A stretch of 64,000 nt of DNA. It comes from Sphingobium sp. SCG-1. GTDB lineage: Bacteria > Pseudomonadota > Alphaproteobacteria > Sphingomonadales > Sphingomonadaceae. Position numbers and translations under genes: made by a program. Of the stretch, positions 8,528 through 16,487 are shown piece by piece. Below the pieces are notes generated by a model. That model had not been told where the DNA came from and did no database searches. It saw only the letters and a list, made by a program, of their open reading frames with translations. Numbering within the stretch: the stretch's first letter is position 1; each line of letters begins with the position of its first letter. The stretch is taken from NCBI RefSeq assembly GCF_002953135.1, contig NZ_CP026372.1, forward strand, positions 248,001 to 312,000. Reading direction: 5' to 3'.

Positions 8528-8566
8528 CTAGGAAGGGCATCGTTTGATGCTATATTACATGCCTAG
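8528..8566. promoter_or_regulatory. Probable vapBC operator
   Basis: Inverted elements just before vapB: CTAGG (8528-8532) matched by CCTAG (8562-8566), enclosing GCATC-GTTT-GATGC (8537-8550) and an AT-rich TATATTA. VapB-VapC complexes usually bind such palindromes over their own promoter. The role here is inferred from position. Confidence 0.4.
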
Positions 8567-8581
8567 CAGCGAGGATATCTT

Positions 8582-8779
8582 ATGCGTACCACGATCGCTC
8601 TCGATGATGAACTTGTTACAAAAGCGCAGGCTTTTACCGGCCTTACTGAAAAGTCTTCGCTGGTTCGAGAGGCGCTTAAGGCGCTGATCGAGCGTGAGAG
8701 TGCTTCACGCCTCGCCCGCCTTGGCGGTACTGAGCCCGATATTGGTGATGCGCCTCGGCGCCGTACCGACCCTAAGTGA
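8582..8779 (+). CDS. vapB: VapB-family antitoxin
   Basis: A 65-residue antitoxin of the type II VapBC class. The N-terminus (MRTTIALDDELVTKA) is the typical ribbon-helix-helix-like DNA-binding segment of short VapB proteins. The Arg-rich C-terminus would bind the VapC active site. A GAGG ribosome site precedes the ATG. The stop overlaps the vapC GTG start (GTGA), the normal coupling in these operons. Autoregulation through the palindrome upstream is likely. Confidence 0.85.
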   Translation: MRTTIALDDELVTKAQAFTGLTEKSSLVREALKALIERESASRLARLGGTEPDIGDAPRRRTDPK

Positions 8780-9147
8780 TATTGGTCGACAGCTCTGTTT
8801 GGATCGACCATCTTCGCAAAGATGATCCTGCCCTCAGCAAGCTTCTCCATAAGCGTCAGGTTCTCACTCACCCGTTCGTAATCGGTGAGTTGGCATTAGG
8901 TAGTATACGTCAACGGGATATCGTTTTGGATGCGTTGCGAGGATTGCCCAAGGCGCTGGTCGCCAACGATAAGGAAGTGCATGGCTTTATCGACCAGCAC
9001 AGCCTGTTTGGGATAGGCATAGGTTATATTGATGCCCATTTGTTGGCAGGAACGCTGTTGTCGGTCGGCGCAAGGCTTTGGACTCGCGACAAGCAATTGC
9101 GCAATGCAGCTTTGCGCCTGGGTCTGGATGCTGCCCAGGACCATTGA
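8776..9147 (+). CDS. vapC: VapC-family PIN-domain ribonuclease toxin
   Basis: A 123-residue PIN-domain toxin. The four acidic metal-binding residues are all visible: Asp5 (ILVDSSVW), Glu38 (VIGELALG), Asp86 (GYIDAHLL) and Asp105 (WTRDKQL). It begins at GTG, overlapping the vapB stop by four bases. VapC toxins cleave specific tRNA or rRNA sites; the target is not predictable. It lies beside the integrase near the tRNA-Ser end of the island, consistent with a role in retaining the element. Confidence 0.92.
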   Translation: MILVDSSVWIDHLRKDDPALSKLLHKRQVLTHPFVIGELALGSIRQRDIVLDALRGLPKALVANDKEVHGFIDQHSLFGIGIGYIDAHLLAGTLLSVGARLWTRDKQLRNAALRLGLDAAQDH

Positions 9148-9302
9148 ATGGATTCTATTTCCATTAGTTAGTTTCATTGGTTCGAAAAAAGACCCCCATG
9201 CAGAAGATGCACTATTAATCCGGGGATCTTGCGCTTTTGAGGCAAGTACGTCGGCAACAAGATGCGCCTGATTGCTCACGCTACGATCAGTCGGCGCTGG
9301 CT

Positions 9303-10493
9303 TCAAGTCGGGTCACTTTCTTGTTTGCCACAATAACTGGCCCAAGCCTTCATAATTTCTCGTCTCTTTTCCAGTGCAGTACCCCGGCGATATGCCCGCT
9401 CGGTCTTGGACGTTACGGTATGGGCAAGAGCCGTCTCAACATCCTCTCGAGAAAAGGCAGTCGTCTCGCCGGCCCAGTCCCGGAATGTTGACCGGAACCC
9501 GTGGACGGTGATGCCATCATGCCCCATTCGGCGCAGCAACATGCTCATCGCCATGTTGGAGAGGGGCTTGCCGTGGTTTCCAACAAAGACCTTCGCATTC
9601 GCGTGCGGGTGGCTCGGCCGAAGATCCTCCAGTATTCGAAGAGAAGCTAAGCTGAGCGGCACTTGATGTATTCTGGCTGCCTTCATGCGTTCTGCTGGCA
9701 ACGTCCAGATCGCCACATCCAAGTCAATTTCTCCCCACGTCATGCCGAGCGTCTCGCCGGATCGAGCCGCTGTAAGGATCGTTAATTCCAATGCGCGTGC
9801 GGCCGATGCCGGACGTTCGGCCAGCTCTTTCATGAACTCGCTGATCTTACCAAATGGCAGGGCTGCATGGTGCGCTGGGCCAATTTGCGGCTTTCTGGGT
9901 AACAACAGCTCAAGATGCCCTTTCCAACGTGCAGGATTCTCTCCCGTTCGAAGCCCCTTGGCTTTTGCGGCGTCCAAGACACGTTCGATTCGGCCGCGCA
10001 CTCGCGAGGCGGTTTCTGGCAACGCCAGCCAGATCGGCTGCAAGACTTTCAATACAGCCGCTGCGTCGATCTGATCTATTGGCTGGCCCCTTAACTGGGC
10101 AGCGTGAGTCTGTAATGTCGAGCGCCATTGCTTACGATGTTTTTCGTTCCGGAAGCCGTCTTCGATGTTATCAAGCAGCGCGTCCGCGAACTCCCCGAAC
10201 GTCTGCGTCGGGCGTTCTGCCGCTCTTGCGCGCTCCTTTTCGACCACAGGATCAATTCCAGCCCGAAAAGAGTGACGTAACTCTCGTGCCATTTCGCGCG
10301 CTTGCGCCAGTGAAACATCCCGCACGGAACCCAGCCCGATTTCCCGTCTACGCCTATTCAGCATCCCGATGTAGAGCCAGGATTTGGTGCCCGTGTCCCT
10401 CACACGCATGTAAAGTCCATCACCATCGGAATGCACACCGGGCCGCGATTCCGCCTGAACCGATTTTACAGAAAGCCGCCTGTAGAGCCTCAC
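9303..10493 (-). CDS. int: Tyrosine recombinase (P4-type integrase)
   Basis: A 396-residue site-specific recombinase with an N-terminal DUF4102 arm-binding domain (DGLYMRVRDTGTKSW), a core-binding domain and a C-terminal catalytic domain. The catalytic residues are present: Arg in AARSGETLG, H-x-x-R in HGFRSTFRDWAG, the second His in ALAHTV and Tyr in ERAYRRG. GTG at 10493 is chosen because GGGAG lies about six bases upstream; a TTG at 10523 is the longer alternative. The gene ends toward the island and starts about 180 bases from the 3' end of tRNA-Ser, the classic arrangement of tRNA-targeting integrases. Confidence 0.93.
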   Translation of the reverse strand: MRLYRRLSVKSVQAESRPGVHSDGDGLYMRVRDTGTKSWLYIGMLNRRRREIGLGSVRDVSLAQAREMARELRHSFRAGIDPVVEKERARAAERPTQTFGEFADALLDNIEDGFRNEKHRKQWRSTLQTHAAQLRGQPIDQIDAAAVLKVLQPIWLALPETASRVRGRIERVLDAAKAKGLRTGENPARWKGHLELLLPRKPQIGPAHHAALPFGKISEFMKELAERPASAARALELTILTAARSGETLGMTWGEIDLDVAIWTLPAERMKAARIHQVPLSLASLRILEDLRPSHPHANAKVFVGNHGKPLSNMAMSMLLRRMGHDGITVHGFRSTFRDWAGETTAFSREDVETALAHTVTSKTERAYRRGTALEKRREIMKAWASYCGKQESDPT

Positions 10494-10601
10494 GTCAATC
10501 TCCCGCTGCGCTGGCTTCCACAAATTTAGTCATAAAACCGGTCATAAATCAAGGCGCGGTTTGGCACGAATAATGGCGGACAGGCGCAACCTGAGGAATC
10601 G

Positions 10602-10627
10602 TGAAAACCCAGCAAACGCGGGGTTTC
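10602..10627 (-). terminator. Terminator downstream of tRNA-Ser
   Basis: On the minus strand AAACCCC and GGGTTTT form a hairpin followed by a short T-run, about 45 bases past the tRNA-Ser 3' end. It would end the tRNA transcript before the integrase gene. Confidence 0.5.
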
Positions 10628-10670
10628 TCATGTCCGTAGCCGTTCATAGCGATCCATGAAAAAGGCAAAA

Positions 10671-10761
10671 TGGCGGAGCGGGAGGGATTCGAACCCTCGA
10701 TACGCTTTTGACGTATACTCACTTTCCAGGCGAGCGCCTTCGACCACTCGGCCACCGCTCC
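10671..10761 (-). tRNA. tRNA-Ser (anticodon GGA)
   Basis: The minus strand folds as a class II tRNA: acceptor GGAGCGG pairs with CCGCTCC, the anticodon loop CTGGAAA gives GGA, there is a long variable arm built from TATACG/CGTATC, the T-arm is GAGGGTTCGAATCCCTC, the discriminator is G, and CCA is encoded. It reads UCC/UCU serine codons. The adjoining integrase downstream of its 3' end implies that the T-arm/3' end serves as an attachment site. No second copy of the 3' end was found in the window. Confidence 0.97.
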
Positions 10762-10869
10762 GCATTGCACTGGAAGGTGCGCTCCCTATCGCGGGTGGGG
10801 CGTGTAGGCAAGGGGTGTGGTGTTTTGGCATGGCTTTACTTTGGCAGCGCCTTGACGTTTATCTTCGCC

Positions 10870-11769
10870 ATGCGCTTTTCCCTTCGCTCCGCATTCCAAA
10901 TCCTGCTTGTCAGCCTCGCTGCGCCTGCCCTGGCGCAATCGCCCGCAAAGGAGGTGACGCCTGCTTCCGTTATCGCCGATGCGCCCGCCGCAGCCTGGAA
11001 AGCCATTCCCCCTGCCGACCTTCTCGTGATGACACTTGCGGGGGGCAGGGGCGTCGTCATTCAGCTCGCACCGCTGTTTTCGCAAGGACATGTCGGAAAT
11101 ATGCGGGTGCTGGCTCTGGCGCATTGGTGGGACGGCACAAGCGTCTATCGCGTTCAGGATAACTATGTCGCGCAATGGGGCGACCGGTCGGAGAAGAAGC
11201 CCCTGCCGCAAGGGATGAAAGGGCCGCTGCCCCAAGATTACAGCATATCCTATAACGGTGCGCGGAAGATGACCCAGCTGCCGGGGCGAGACAGCTACGC
11301 ACCGGTGGCGGGGTTTATCGACGGCTGGCCCGTGGCGAGCGATCGCAGGCAGGCCTGGCTGACCCATTGCTATGGTTCAGTAGGCATCGGGCGCAACGGA
11401 CCGCCCGATGCGGGGACGGGCGCCGAGTTATATGCCGTGATCGGCCATGCTCCGCGGCAGCTTGATCGCAACATCGCCGTTGTAGGGCGCGTGATCGACG
11501 GCATCGCTCATCTCTCCAGCCTTCCGCGCGGCACGGCGGAGATCGGCATGTACGGACCACAACAGGAAGCCACGCCGATCCTTTCCGTACGGCTTGCCAG
11601 CGACATGCCGGAAACGGAGCGGCCGAAATTCGAAGTCATGGACACGGGCTCCAAAAGCTTCGCCGACTATATGCATGTTCGGGCGAACCGGAAGGATGAC
11701 TTCTATATACTTCCGGCGGGGGGCGTAGACATTTGCAATGTGCCGGTGCCAATCCGGACTGTGAACTAG
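10870..11769 (+). CDS. Secreted cyclophilin-type peptidyl-prolyl isomerase
   Basis: A 299-residue protein with a signal peptide (hydrophobic residues 8-20, cleavage after ALA at 22). It then has a cyclophilin-like domain with elements such as LALAHWWDGTSVYRVQDNYVAQ, split by insertions. It probably assists protein folding in the periplasm. The internal ATG at 10870 is chosen because the longer frame runs through the tRNA-Ser gene and would bury the signal peptide. The substrate is unknown, and the match is weaker than for a canonical PpiA because the usual FHR and QGGD motifs appear altered. Confidence 0.75.
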   Translation: MRFSLRSAFQILLVSLAAPALAQSPAKEVTPASVIADAPAAAWKAIPPADLLVMTLAGGRGVVIQLAPLFSQGHVGNMRVLALAHWWDGTSVYRVQDNYVAQWGDRSEKKPLPQGMKGPLPQDYSISYNGARKMTQLPGRDSYAPVAGFIDGWPVASDRRQAWLTHCYGSVGIGRNGPPDAGTGAELYAVIGHAPRQLDRNIAVVGRVIDGIAHLSSLPRGTAEIGMYGPQQEATPILSVRLASDMPETERPKFEVMDTGSKSFADYMHVRANRKDDFYILPAGGVDICNVPVPIRTVN

Positions 11770-11870
11770 AGGCATGAATCGCGGAATCCGCTTTTCAAAT
11801 GTTGGAAATTATCTTATCAAATCGGGTAACATAATTACGGCGCTCTGATGCGCCTGTTCAGGAGCCTGGG

Positions 11871-12986
11871 ATGATTGTCGGCACCGTCAAGGAAATCAAG
11901 AACCACGAATATCGCGTCGGCCTGACGCCCGAAAGCGTGCATGAACTGGCCTCGCATGGCCACGAGGTGCTGGTCGAGACGAATGCGGGGATCGGCATCG
12001 GTGCGAGCGACGTGGCCTATGAAAAGGCCGGTGCGCAGATCATCGCGACCGCCGCTGAAATCTTCGCGCGTGCCGAGATGATCGTGAAGGTAAAGGAACC
12101 GCAGCCAGGCGAACGTGCGATGCTGCGCCCCGGTCAGATCCTCTACACCTATCTCCATCTCGCTCCGGACCCGGAGCAGACGCACGATCTGGTGAAGAGT
12201 GGCGCGGTGTGCATCGCCTATGAGACTGTGACTGATGCCAGCGGCGGCTTGCCCTTGCTGAAGCCCATGAGTCAGGTTGCAGGCCGCATGTCGATCCAGG
12301 CGGGGGCGACGGCGCTGGAAAAGGCCCATGGCGGCCGCGGCGTTTTGCTGGGCGGCGTGCCGGGCGTGTTGCCTGCCAAAGTCGCGGTGATCGGCGGTGG
12401 GGTGGTCGGCTTCAACGCAGCGCAGATGGCGGCGGGGCTTGGCGCGGACGTTACCATATTGGACCGCAGCCCCGAAGTGCTTGAGAAGCTAGGCATGTAT
12501 TTCGAGGCGCGGGCGAAGACGCGCTTCTCCAACCGCGCCAATTTGGCAGAACTGGTGGCGGAGGCGGATCTGGTGATCGGCGCAGTGCTGATCCCTGGCG
12601 CAGCCGCGCCCAAGCTGGTCACGGCCGACATGCTCAAAACGATGAAGCCGGGCGCGGTGCTGGTGGATGTCGCCATCGATCAGGGCGGCTGCTTCGAAAC
12701 GAGCCACGCGACGACGCATGCAGAGCCGACCTATATCGTTGACGGCATCGTCCATTATTGCGTCGCGAACATGCCGGGCGCAGTGGCGCGCACCAGCACT
12801 TATGCGTTGAACAACGTTACTTTACCCCATGCGCTGCGCATTGCGGAACTCGGCTGGAAGGGAGCTTTGCGGCGCGACAAGCACTTGCTCGCAGGCCTTA
12901 ACGTGTGGGACGGCAAGGTGACGTATGAAGCCGTCGCGCAGGATCTGGGCCTGCCCTACACCCCGGCGGCGGATGCGGTCGCATAG
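11871..12986 (+). CDS. ald: Alanine dehydrogenase
   Basis: NAD-dependent interconversion of L-alanine with pyruvate and ammonia. At 371 residues it is full length. It has KEIKNHEYRVGLTP (7-20), Lys75 in KVKEP and His96 in YLHLAP, which correspond to the catalytic Lys and His of characterised enzymes, and the NAD loop GGGVVG (175-180). It stands alone; the 100 bases upstream hold its promoter and GGAG ribosome site. Confidence 0.96.
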   Translation: MIVGTVKEIKNHEYRVGLTPESVHELASHGHEVLVETNAGIGIGASDVAYEKAGAQIIATAAEIFARAEMIVKVKEPQPGERAMLRPGQILYTYLHLAPDPEQTHDLVKSGAVCIAYETVTDASGGLPLLKPMSQVAGRMSIQAGATALEKAHGGRGVLLGGVPGVLPAKVAVIGGGVVGFNAAQMAAGLGADVTILDRSPEVLEKLGMYFEARAKTRFSNRANLAELVAEADLVIGAVLIPGAAAPKLVTADMLKTMKPGAVLVDVAIDQGGCFETSHATTHAEPTYIVDGIVHYCVANMPGAVARTSTYALNNVTLPHALRIAELGWKGALRRDKHLLAGLNVWDGKVTYEAVAQDLGLPYTPAADAVA

Positions 12987-13054
12987 CCAAGCTTTCACAG
13001 GAACTTTGCAGGCGTTTCGCGGATTGAGGTGACAGGCATCTTGAAAGGCCCGTC

Positions 13055-13240
13055 ATGCTCAAACTCGCCATCATCTCTCTCGTCATTGCCGCCGTTTTAG
13101 GCTTGCTTGGCTTCGGCGGCGCGGCTGGCACATTCGTCGGGATCGCGAAGATCCTGTTCTTCATCGCCATAGCGGTGTTTGTGCTGTTCCTGATCCTTGG
13201 CCTGCTGGCTGGTAAGGGCATCAAGGACGCGATAGACTGA
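13055..13240 (+). CDS. DUF1328 small membrane protein
   Basis: A 61-residue, very hydrophobic protein with two membrane segments (about 4-26 and 30-53) separated by a Gly/Lys turn, ending in GKGIKDAID. This fits the DUF1328 (YtjA) family, often stress-induced in proteobacteria but without a defined function. It is followed four bases later by a DUF5818-like gene, possibly cotranscribed. Confidence 0.85.
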   Translation: MLKLAIISLVIAAVLGLLGFGGAAGTFVGIAKILFFIAIAVFVLFLILGLLAGKGIKDAID

Positions 13241-13244
13241 CCGG

Positions 13245-13460
13245 ATGACTGAAGCTGCCCGATCGTCACCTGATGTCATCACCGAAACCGGGCGGCTGAT
13301 CCGTGACGAAGGCGGGTTCCTCCTTCAACGTGATCGCGGCGGCCAGTGGCGGCTGATTCTCCACCGTGTGCCTGTGGATCTGGTGGAGAAACATGTGCGG
13401 GTGCAGGGCGTCTTGGCTGCCGACAACGTGCTGGAGGCAGATGGCGTCGCAGCCGCTTAG
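13245..13460 (+). CDS. DUF5818-like small protein
   Basis: A 71-residue acidic protein containing ETGRLIRDEGGFLLQRD and a C-terminal segment about changes (LVEKHVRVQGVLAADN) resembling DUF5818 proteins, which have an OB-like fold. The function is unknown. It converges on the small gene at 13464 with only a three-base gap. Confidence 0.65.
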   Translation: MTEAARSSPDVITETGRLIRDEGGFLLQRDRGGQWRLILHRVPVDLVEKHVRVQGVLAADNVLEADGVAAA

Positions 13461-13463
13461 CAT

Positions 13464-13694
13464 CTAACGCGCGGTGATGATGGGATAGCGCTCCCGCAGC
13501 CTGTCGGCGACGCGTTCGATCTCCGTCAAGTCTCGCAAATTTCCCGATGGTGTGACGGTCCAGTTGCAATGTGGATGCGTGTCCGTGCCATATACTTTGA
13601 CTTCGCCCAGCGTGAGCCGCCAGTGTCGGCGATTGCTCCCCGCCTCCCGCAGCAAAGTGGTGATGAAGATTTCGTGGAGATCGGCCGCCGTCAT
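13464..13694 (-). CDS. Conserved small hypothetical protein
   Basis: A 76-residue protein (MTAADLHEIFITTLLREAGS...) containing Trp, His and Cys residues in a mid-section HPHCNWTV and a helical C-terminus. The ATG at 13694 is chosen; the longer frame runs in another phase over topoisomerase IB and is shadow. It lies 58 bases past the topoisomerase stop on the same strand. From memory, similar short proteins occur in sphingomonads. No function is known. Confidence 0.7.
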   Translation of the reverse strand: MTAADLHEIFITTLLREAGSNRRHWRLTLGEVKVYGTDTHPHCNWTVTPSGNLRDLTEIERVADRLRERYPIITAR

Positions 13695-13752
13695 GGCCGG
13701 GCCTCTATCATTACCGCGCGCGAAGGACACAGGGCAACCTTGCCGTTCGTAA

Positions 13753-14817
13753 TCATGCGGCGGCGGCCGCTTCCTCCCGCACATGACGGCGCAGGAATTT
13801 AAGCACGGCGATCTCCCCCGGATCGAGCGCGTCCCCCTCTTCCTTTTCAGTGGCAGGAATTCGGATGTCCAACTTACCGTCCATATAGCTGTCCATAACG
13901 GCAGGGTGGATGTAGCAGGCGCGGCACACCGAGCGCGTATTGCCGAGGCGGGTGGCCACACGGTCGATAGCGGCAACCAATTGACGCTTGGCGGCCGTGG
14001 TGCTGGTGGAGGGCGGACAGGCCGCAAGTTCCAGCGCGGCCGTCACGGTGCCGTGCCATGTCCGGAAATCCTTGGCCGTTATTTCCGCGCCGCTGATCTC
14101 CTTAAGGTAGGCGTTGACATCGCCGGAGGTGACTTCGCGCGGCTCACCGTCATCGTCAACATACTGGAAGAGATGCTGGCCCGGCAGTTCCTGTATCGCC
14201 TTCATCAGCCGAGCGACGCGGCGGTCGCGGATCGTGATGTCCCAAGGCTTGCCGCTCTTGCCCTTGAAGCGCAGCCGCAGCTTCGATCCTTCCACGGCGA
14301 TGTGGCGGTTTCGCAACGTCGTCAGGCCATAGCTGCTGTTCTGTTTGGCGTAGTCGATGTTGCCGACACGAACCATCGATATGTCGAGCAGGTGGACGAC
14401 CGTCGCGAGCACCTTTTCGCGCGGAAGGCCGCGCCGCGCCATATCGCTACGCACGGTCTCCCGTATCTTAGGGAGTGCGCGCGCGAATTCGATCACATGC
14501 CCATATTTGCTGCGATCCCGTTCCGCCCGGAAATCGGCATGATAGCGATACTGCTTGCGGCCTTTGGCATCGCGTCCGGTCGCTTGCAGATGGCCGTTGG
14601 CGAGCGGGCAAATCCACACGTCGGCATAGGCAGGCGGTATAGCCAGCGCCCGTATGCGCGCCAGCGTCGCCTTGTCCTTCACAGGCTTGCCGTCCGGATC
14701 ACGATAGGAAAAGCCAGTGCCCGAACGGCGTCGGGTGATGCCCGGCATGTCATCGCCGACGAATACGAGTTCCGGCTCCGCCTCTGTCTGTACGGTGATG
14801 GGTGCGGGGTCTTTCAC
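13753..14817 (-). CDS. DNA topoisomerase IB
   Basis: A poxvirus/eukaryote-type IB topoisomerase that relaxes supercoils through a 3'-phosphotyrosyl link. Visible are the N-terminal domain (MPGITRRRSGTGF), YRYHADFRAERDRSKYGH, the active-site Lys region, KDFRTWHGT, and the C-terminal CRACYIHPAV with the nucleophilic Tyr. GTG at 14817 is preferred because the preceding 27 codons look unlike the family and an AGGA lies just upstream, but an in-frame GTG at 14898 is possible. The enzyme is widespread in environmental alphaproteobacteria as an accessory topoisomerase. Confidence 0.9.
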   Translation of the reverse strand: MKDPAPITVQTEAEPELVFVGDDMPGITRRRSGTGFSYRDPDGKPVKDKATLARIRALAIPPAYADVWICPLANGHLQATGRDAKGRKQYRYHADFRAERDRSKYGHVIEFARALPKIRETVRSDMARRGLPREKVLATVVHLLDISMVRVGNIDYAKQNSSYGLTTLRNRHIAVEGSKLRLRFKGKSGKPWDITIRDRRVARLMKAIQELPGQHLFQYVDDDGEPREVTSGDVNAYLKEISGAEITAKDFRTWHGTVTAALELAACPPSTSTTAAKRQLVAAIDRVATRLGNTRSVCRACYIHPAVMDSYMDGKLDIRIPATEKEEGDALDPGEIAVLKFLRRHVREEAAAAA

Positions 14818-15001
14818 GCTTCCTGTGACCTGTTCATAGGAAAGCGATACGCGCGTGCGCGATACAAGGTTCCCGTTTCCCCGGTGCTTCACCGGCACGG
14901 CTGCGGCTCAACATCGGCAGGAAGCCAGTCCTCGACCGAAGGAATAACTTCCTGTGCGCGATGGATGATCCGCGTTACCGCCTTGAGGCTCGATGCGCAC
15001 T

Positions 15002-15250
15002 TTAGCGTTGAACGAGCTGGACAGCAGGTTTGCGAGTAATCGTCAGGCCAGCATCTGCCCATTCTTCCTTGGTGCGGCACTCGGTATGGGGAATATGGGA
15101 ATCTTCGCGGGCTTCCTTGAAGCAGTAGGTGTTCGTCTTCTGGTTGAAACTGACCGTTGCACGCCCGAAAGTGCCCTGCGGCTTTGCGAAGGCGGGGCTG
15201 GCTACCGTCATGGAGGCGGCTGCGATTGCGATAATGGCGATGGCTTTCAT
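15002..15250 (-). CDS. Small secreted protein of unknown function
   Basis: An 82-residue protein with a clear signal peptide (MKAIAIIAIAAASMTVASPAFA, cleavage after AFA at 22). The mature part of about 60 residues has two cysteines (YCFKEARE and TECRTKEEW) that could form a disulfide. The ending 'CRTKEEWADAGL' is recognised, from memory, in many short sphingomonad periplasmic proteins of unknown function. It has its own promoter region; the 215 bases upstream hold no other gene. Confidence 0.8.
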   Translation of the reverse strand: MKAIAIIAIAAASMTVASPAFAKPQGTFGRATVSFNQKTNTYCFKEAREDSHIPHTECRTKEEWADAGLTITRKPAVQLVQR

Positions 15251-15465
15251 GATGATTGTTCCCTGAACTGATGTGTATGCGATCCTATTTGGATCGTGCT
15301 TTCATCATTGCAGGAGGCGTGCCAGTTTTTGAAAATCAAGGAAATCGAGCGCTTTGACACACAGGAACATCAAAACTGAAAGAAATTTATCCTACTGATT
15401 AGCGATTTTTCCGCTTCTATAGGAATATTACCAGAGACATTTGCGACTGAATCCAACGACCGGTC

Positions 15466-16308
15466 CTAGTCGTTACCGCCGATCAGGTCTCCAAGCCCAC
15501 CGAGCACCGATCCTTCTCCACGATTCTGTCCGCCCCTGCTCCCAGCAGCAGCCAGCATACGGCCGGCAAGGCGTGAGAAGGGCAGCGACTGTATCCACAC
15601 TTTTCCCGGCCCAGTCAGGCGCGCGAAGAAGAGGCCTTCGCCGCCAAACAGTACGCTCCGTACGCCCCCCGCCCGCTCCAGATCGAAATCGACCGTATCG
15701 GTGTAGGCGGCAAGGCACCCGGTATCGACATGCAACTGCTCGCCCGCCGCCAATTCGCGTTCGACCACGGTGCCGCCCATCTGGACGAACACCCAACCAT
15801 CGCCTTCCAGCTTCTGCATGATGAAGCCTTCGCCACCGAATAGGCCGGTCATGATACGCTGCTGGAAGTGAATCCCAATCGACACGCCTTTGGCGGCGGC
15901 AAGGAAACTATCCTTCTGGCAGATCAGCCGACCGCCCAGATCGTCCAGCCGCAGCGCCAGGATCGCACCCGGTGTGGGCGAAGCGAAGGCGACTCGTGCC
16001 TTGCCGGTGCCATTGTGCGTGAACACTGTCGTGAATAGGCTCTCGCCAGTCACCAGCCGCCTGCCTGCGCCAAGCAGCTTGCCCATGAAACCCGCGTCAC
16101 TTCCGCCGCTTCCGTCGCCGAACACGGTCGTCATGCCGACGTTGGCATCCTTCCACACCAGCGCGCCGGCTTCGGCAACAGCGCTTTCGCCCGGATCCAG
16201 TTCGATCTCCAGAAATTGAAGTTCCTGCCCCTTGATCTCAAATTCGATGTCGTCCGCGACACCGGCTTTACGATGGTGCTGCCAGGGGCTGGGCGTAGGC
16301 ATCTTCAC
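15466..16308 (-). CDS. AIM24 / TIGR00266 family protein
   Basis: A 280-residue protein of the TIGR00266 (AIM24-like) family, a double-stranded beta-helix of unknown molecular function. Characteristic Gly-rich elements are FTHNGTGKARVAFASPTPG, MTGLFGGEGFIMQKLEGDG and VRSVLFGGEGLFFARLTGPG. The C-terminus is Gly/Arg-rich (LGGLGDLIGGND). It has no signal peptide and is probably cytoplasmic. It is monocistronic and divergent from the MFS/spermidine synthase gene. Confidence 0.9.
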   Translation of the reverse strand: MKMPTPSPWQHHRKAGVADDIEFEIKGQELQFLEIELDPGESAVAEAGALVWKDANVGMTTVFGDGSGGSDAGFMGKLLGAGRRLVTGESLFTTVFTHNGTGKARVAFASPTPGAILALRLDDLGGRLICQKDSFLAAAKGVSIGIHFQQRIMTGLFGGEGFIMQKLEGDGWVFVQMGGTVVERELAAGEQLHVDTGCLAAYTDTVDFDLERAGGVRSVLFGGEGLFFARLTGPGKVWIQSLPFSRLAGRMLAAAGSRGGQNRGEGSVLGGLGDLIGGND

Positions 16309-16487
16309 ATCCTCTTTGACGCATGTTCAGGTCAGGCGTCAAAATGGCAAGCTTCGATCATAATGCAAGGTGATGCAGGCTGATCCGTGCAGCTTGGGAG
16401 CAACTAGCGAAAGGCCTTACGTTCTGATAGCCGCAGGCAAAATCGGTGCGGCGTCGGCGCCCGCTCGCAGGAAGGTCACAGAAAGCT

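Noticed and set aside
10572..10677. Direct repeat AATGGCGGA at 10572-10580 and 10669-10677 as an att pair
   Set aside because: Nine bases is too short, and the two copies do not extend into the T-arm; more likely chance.
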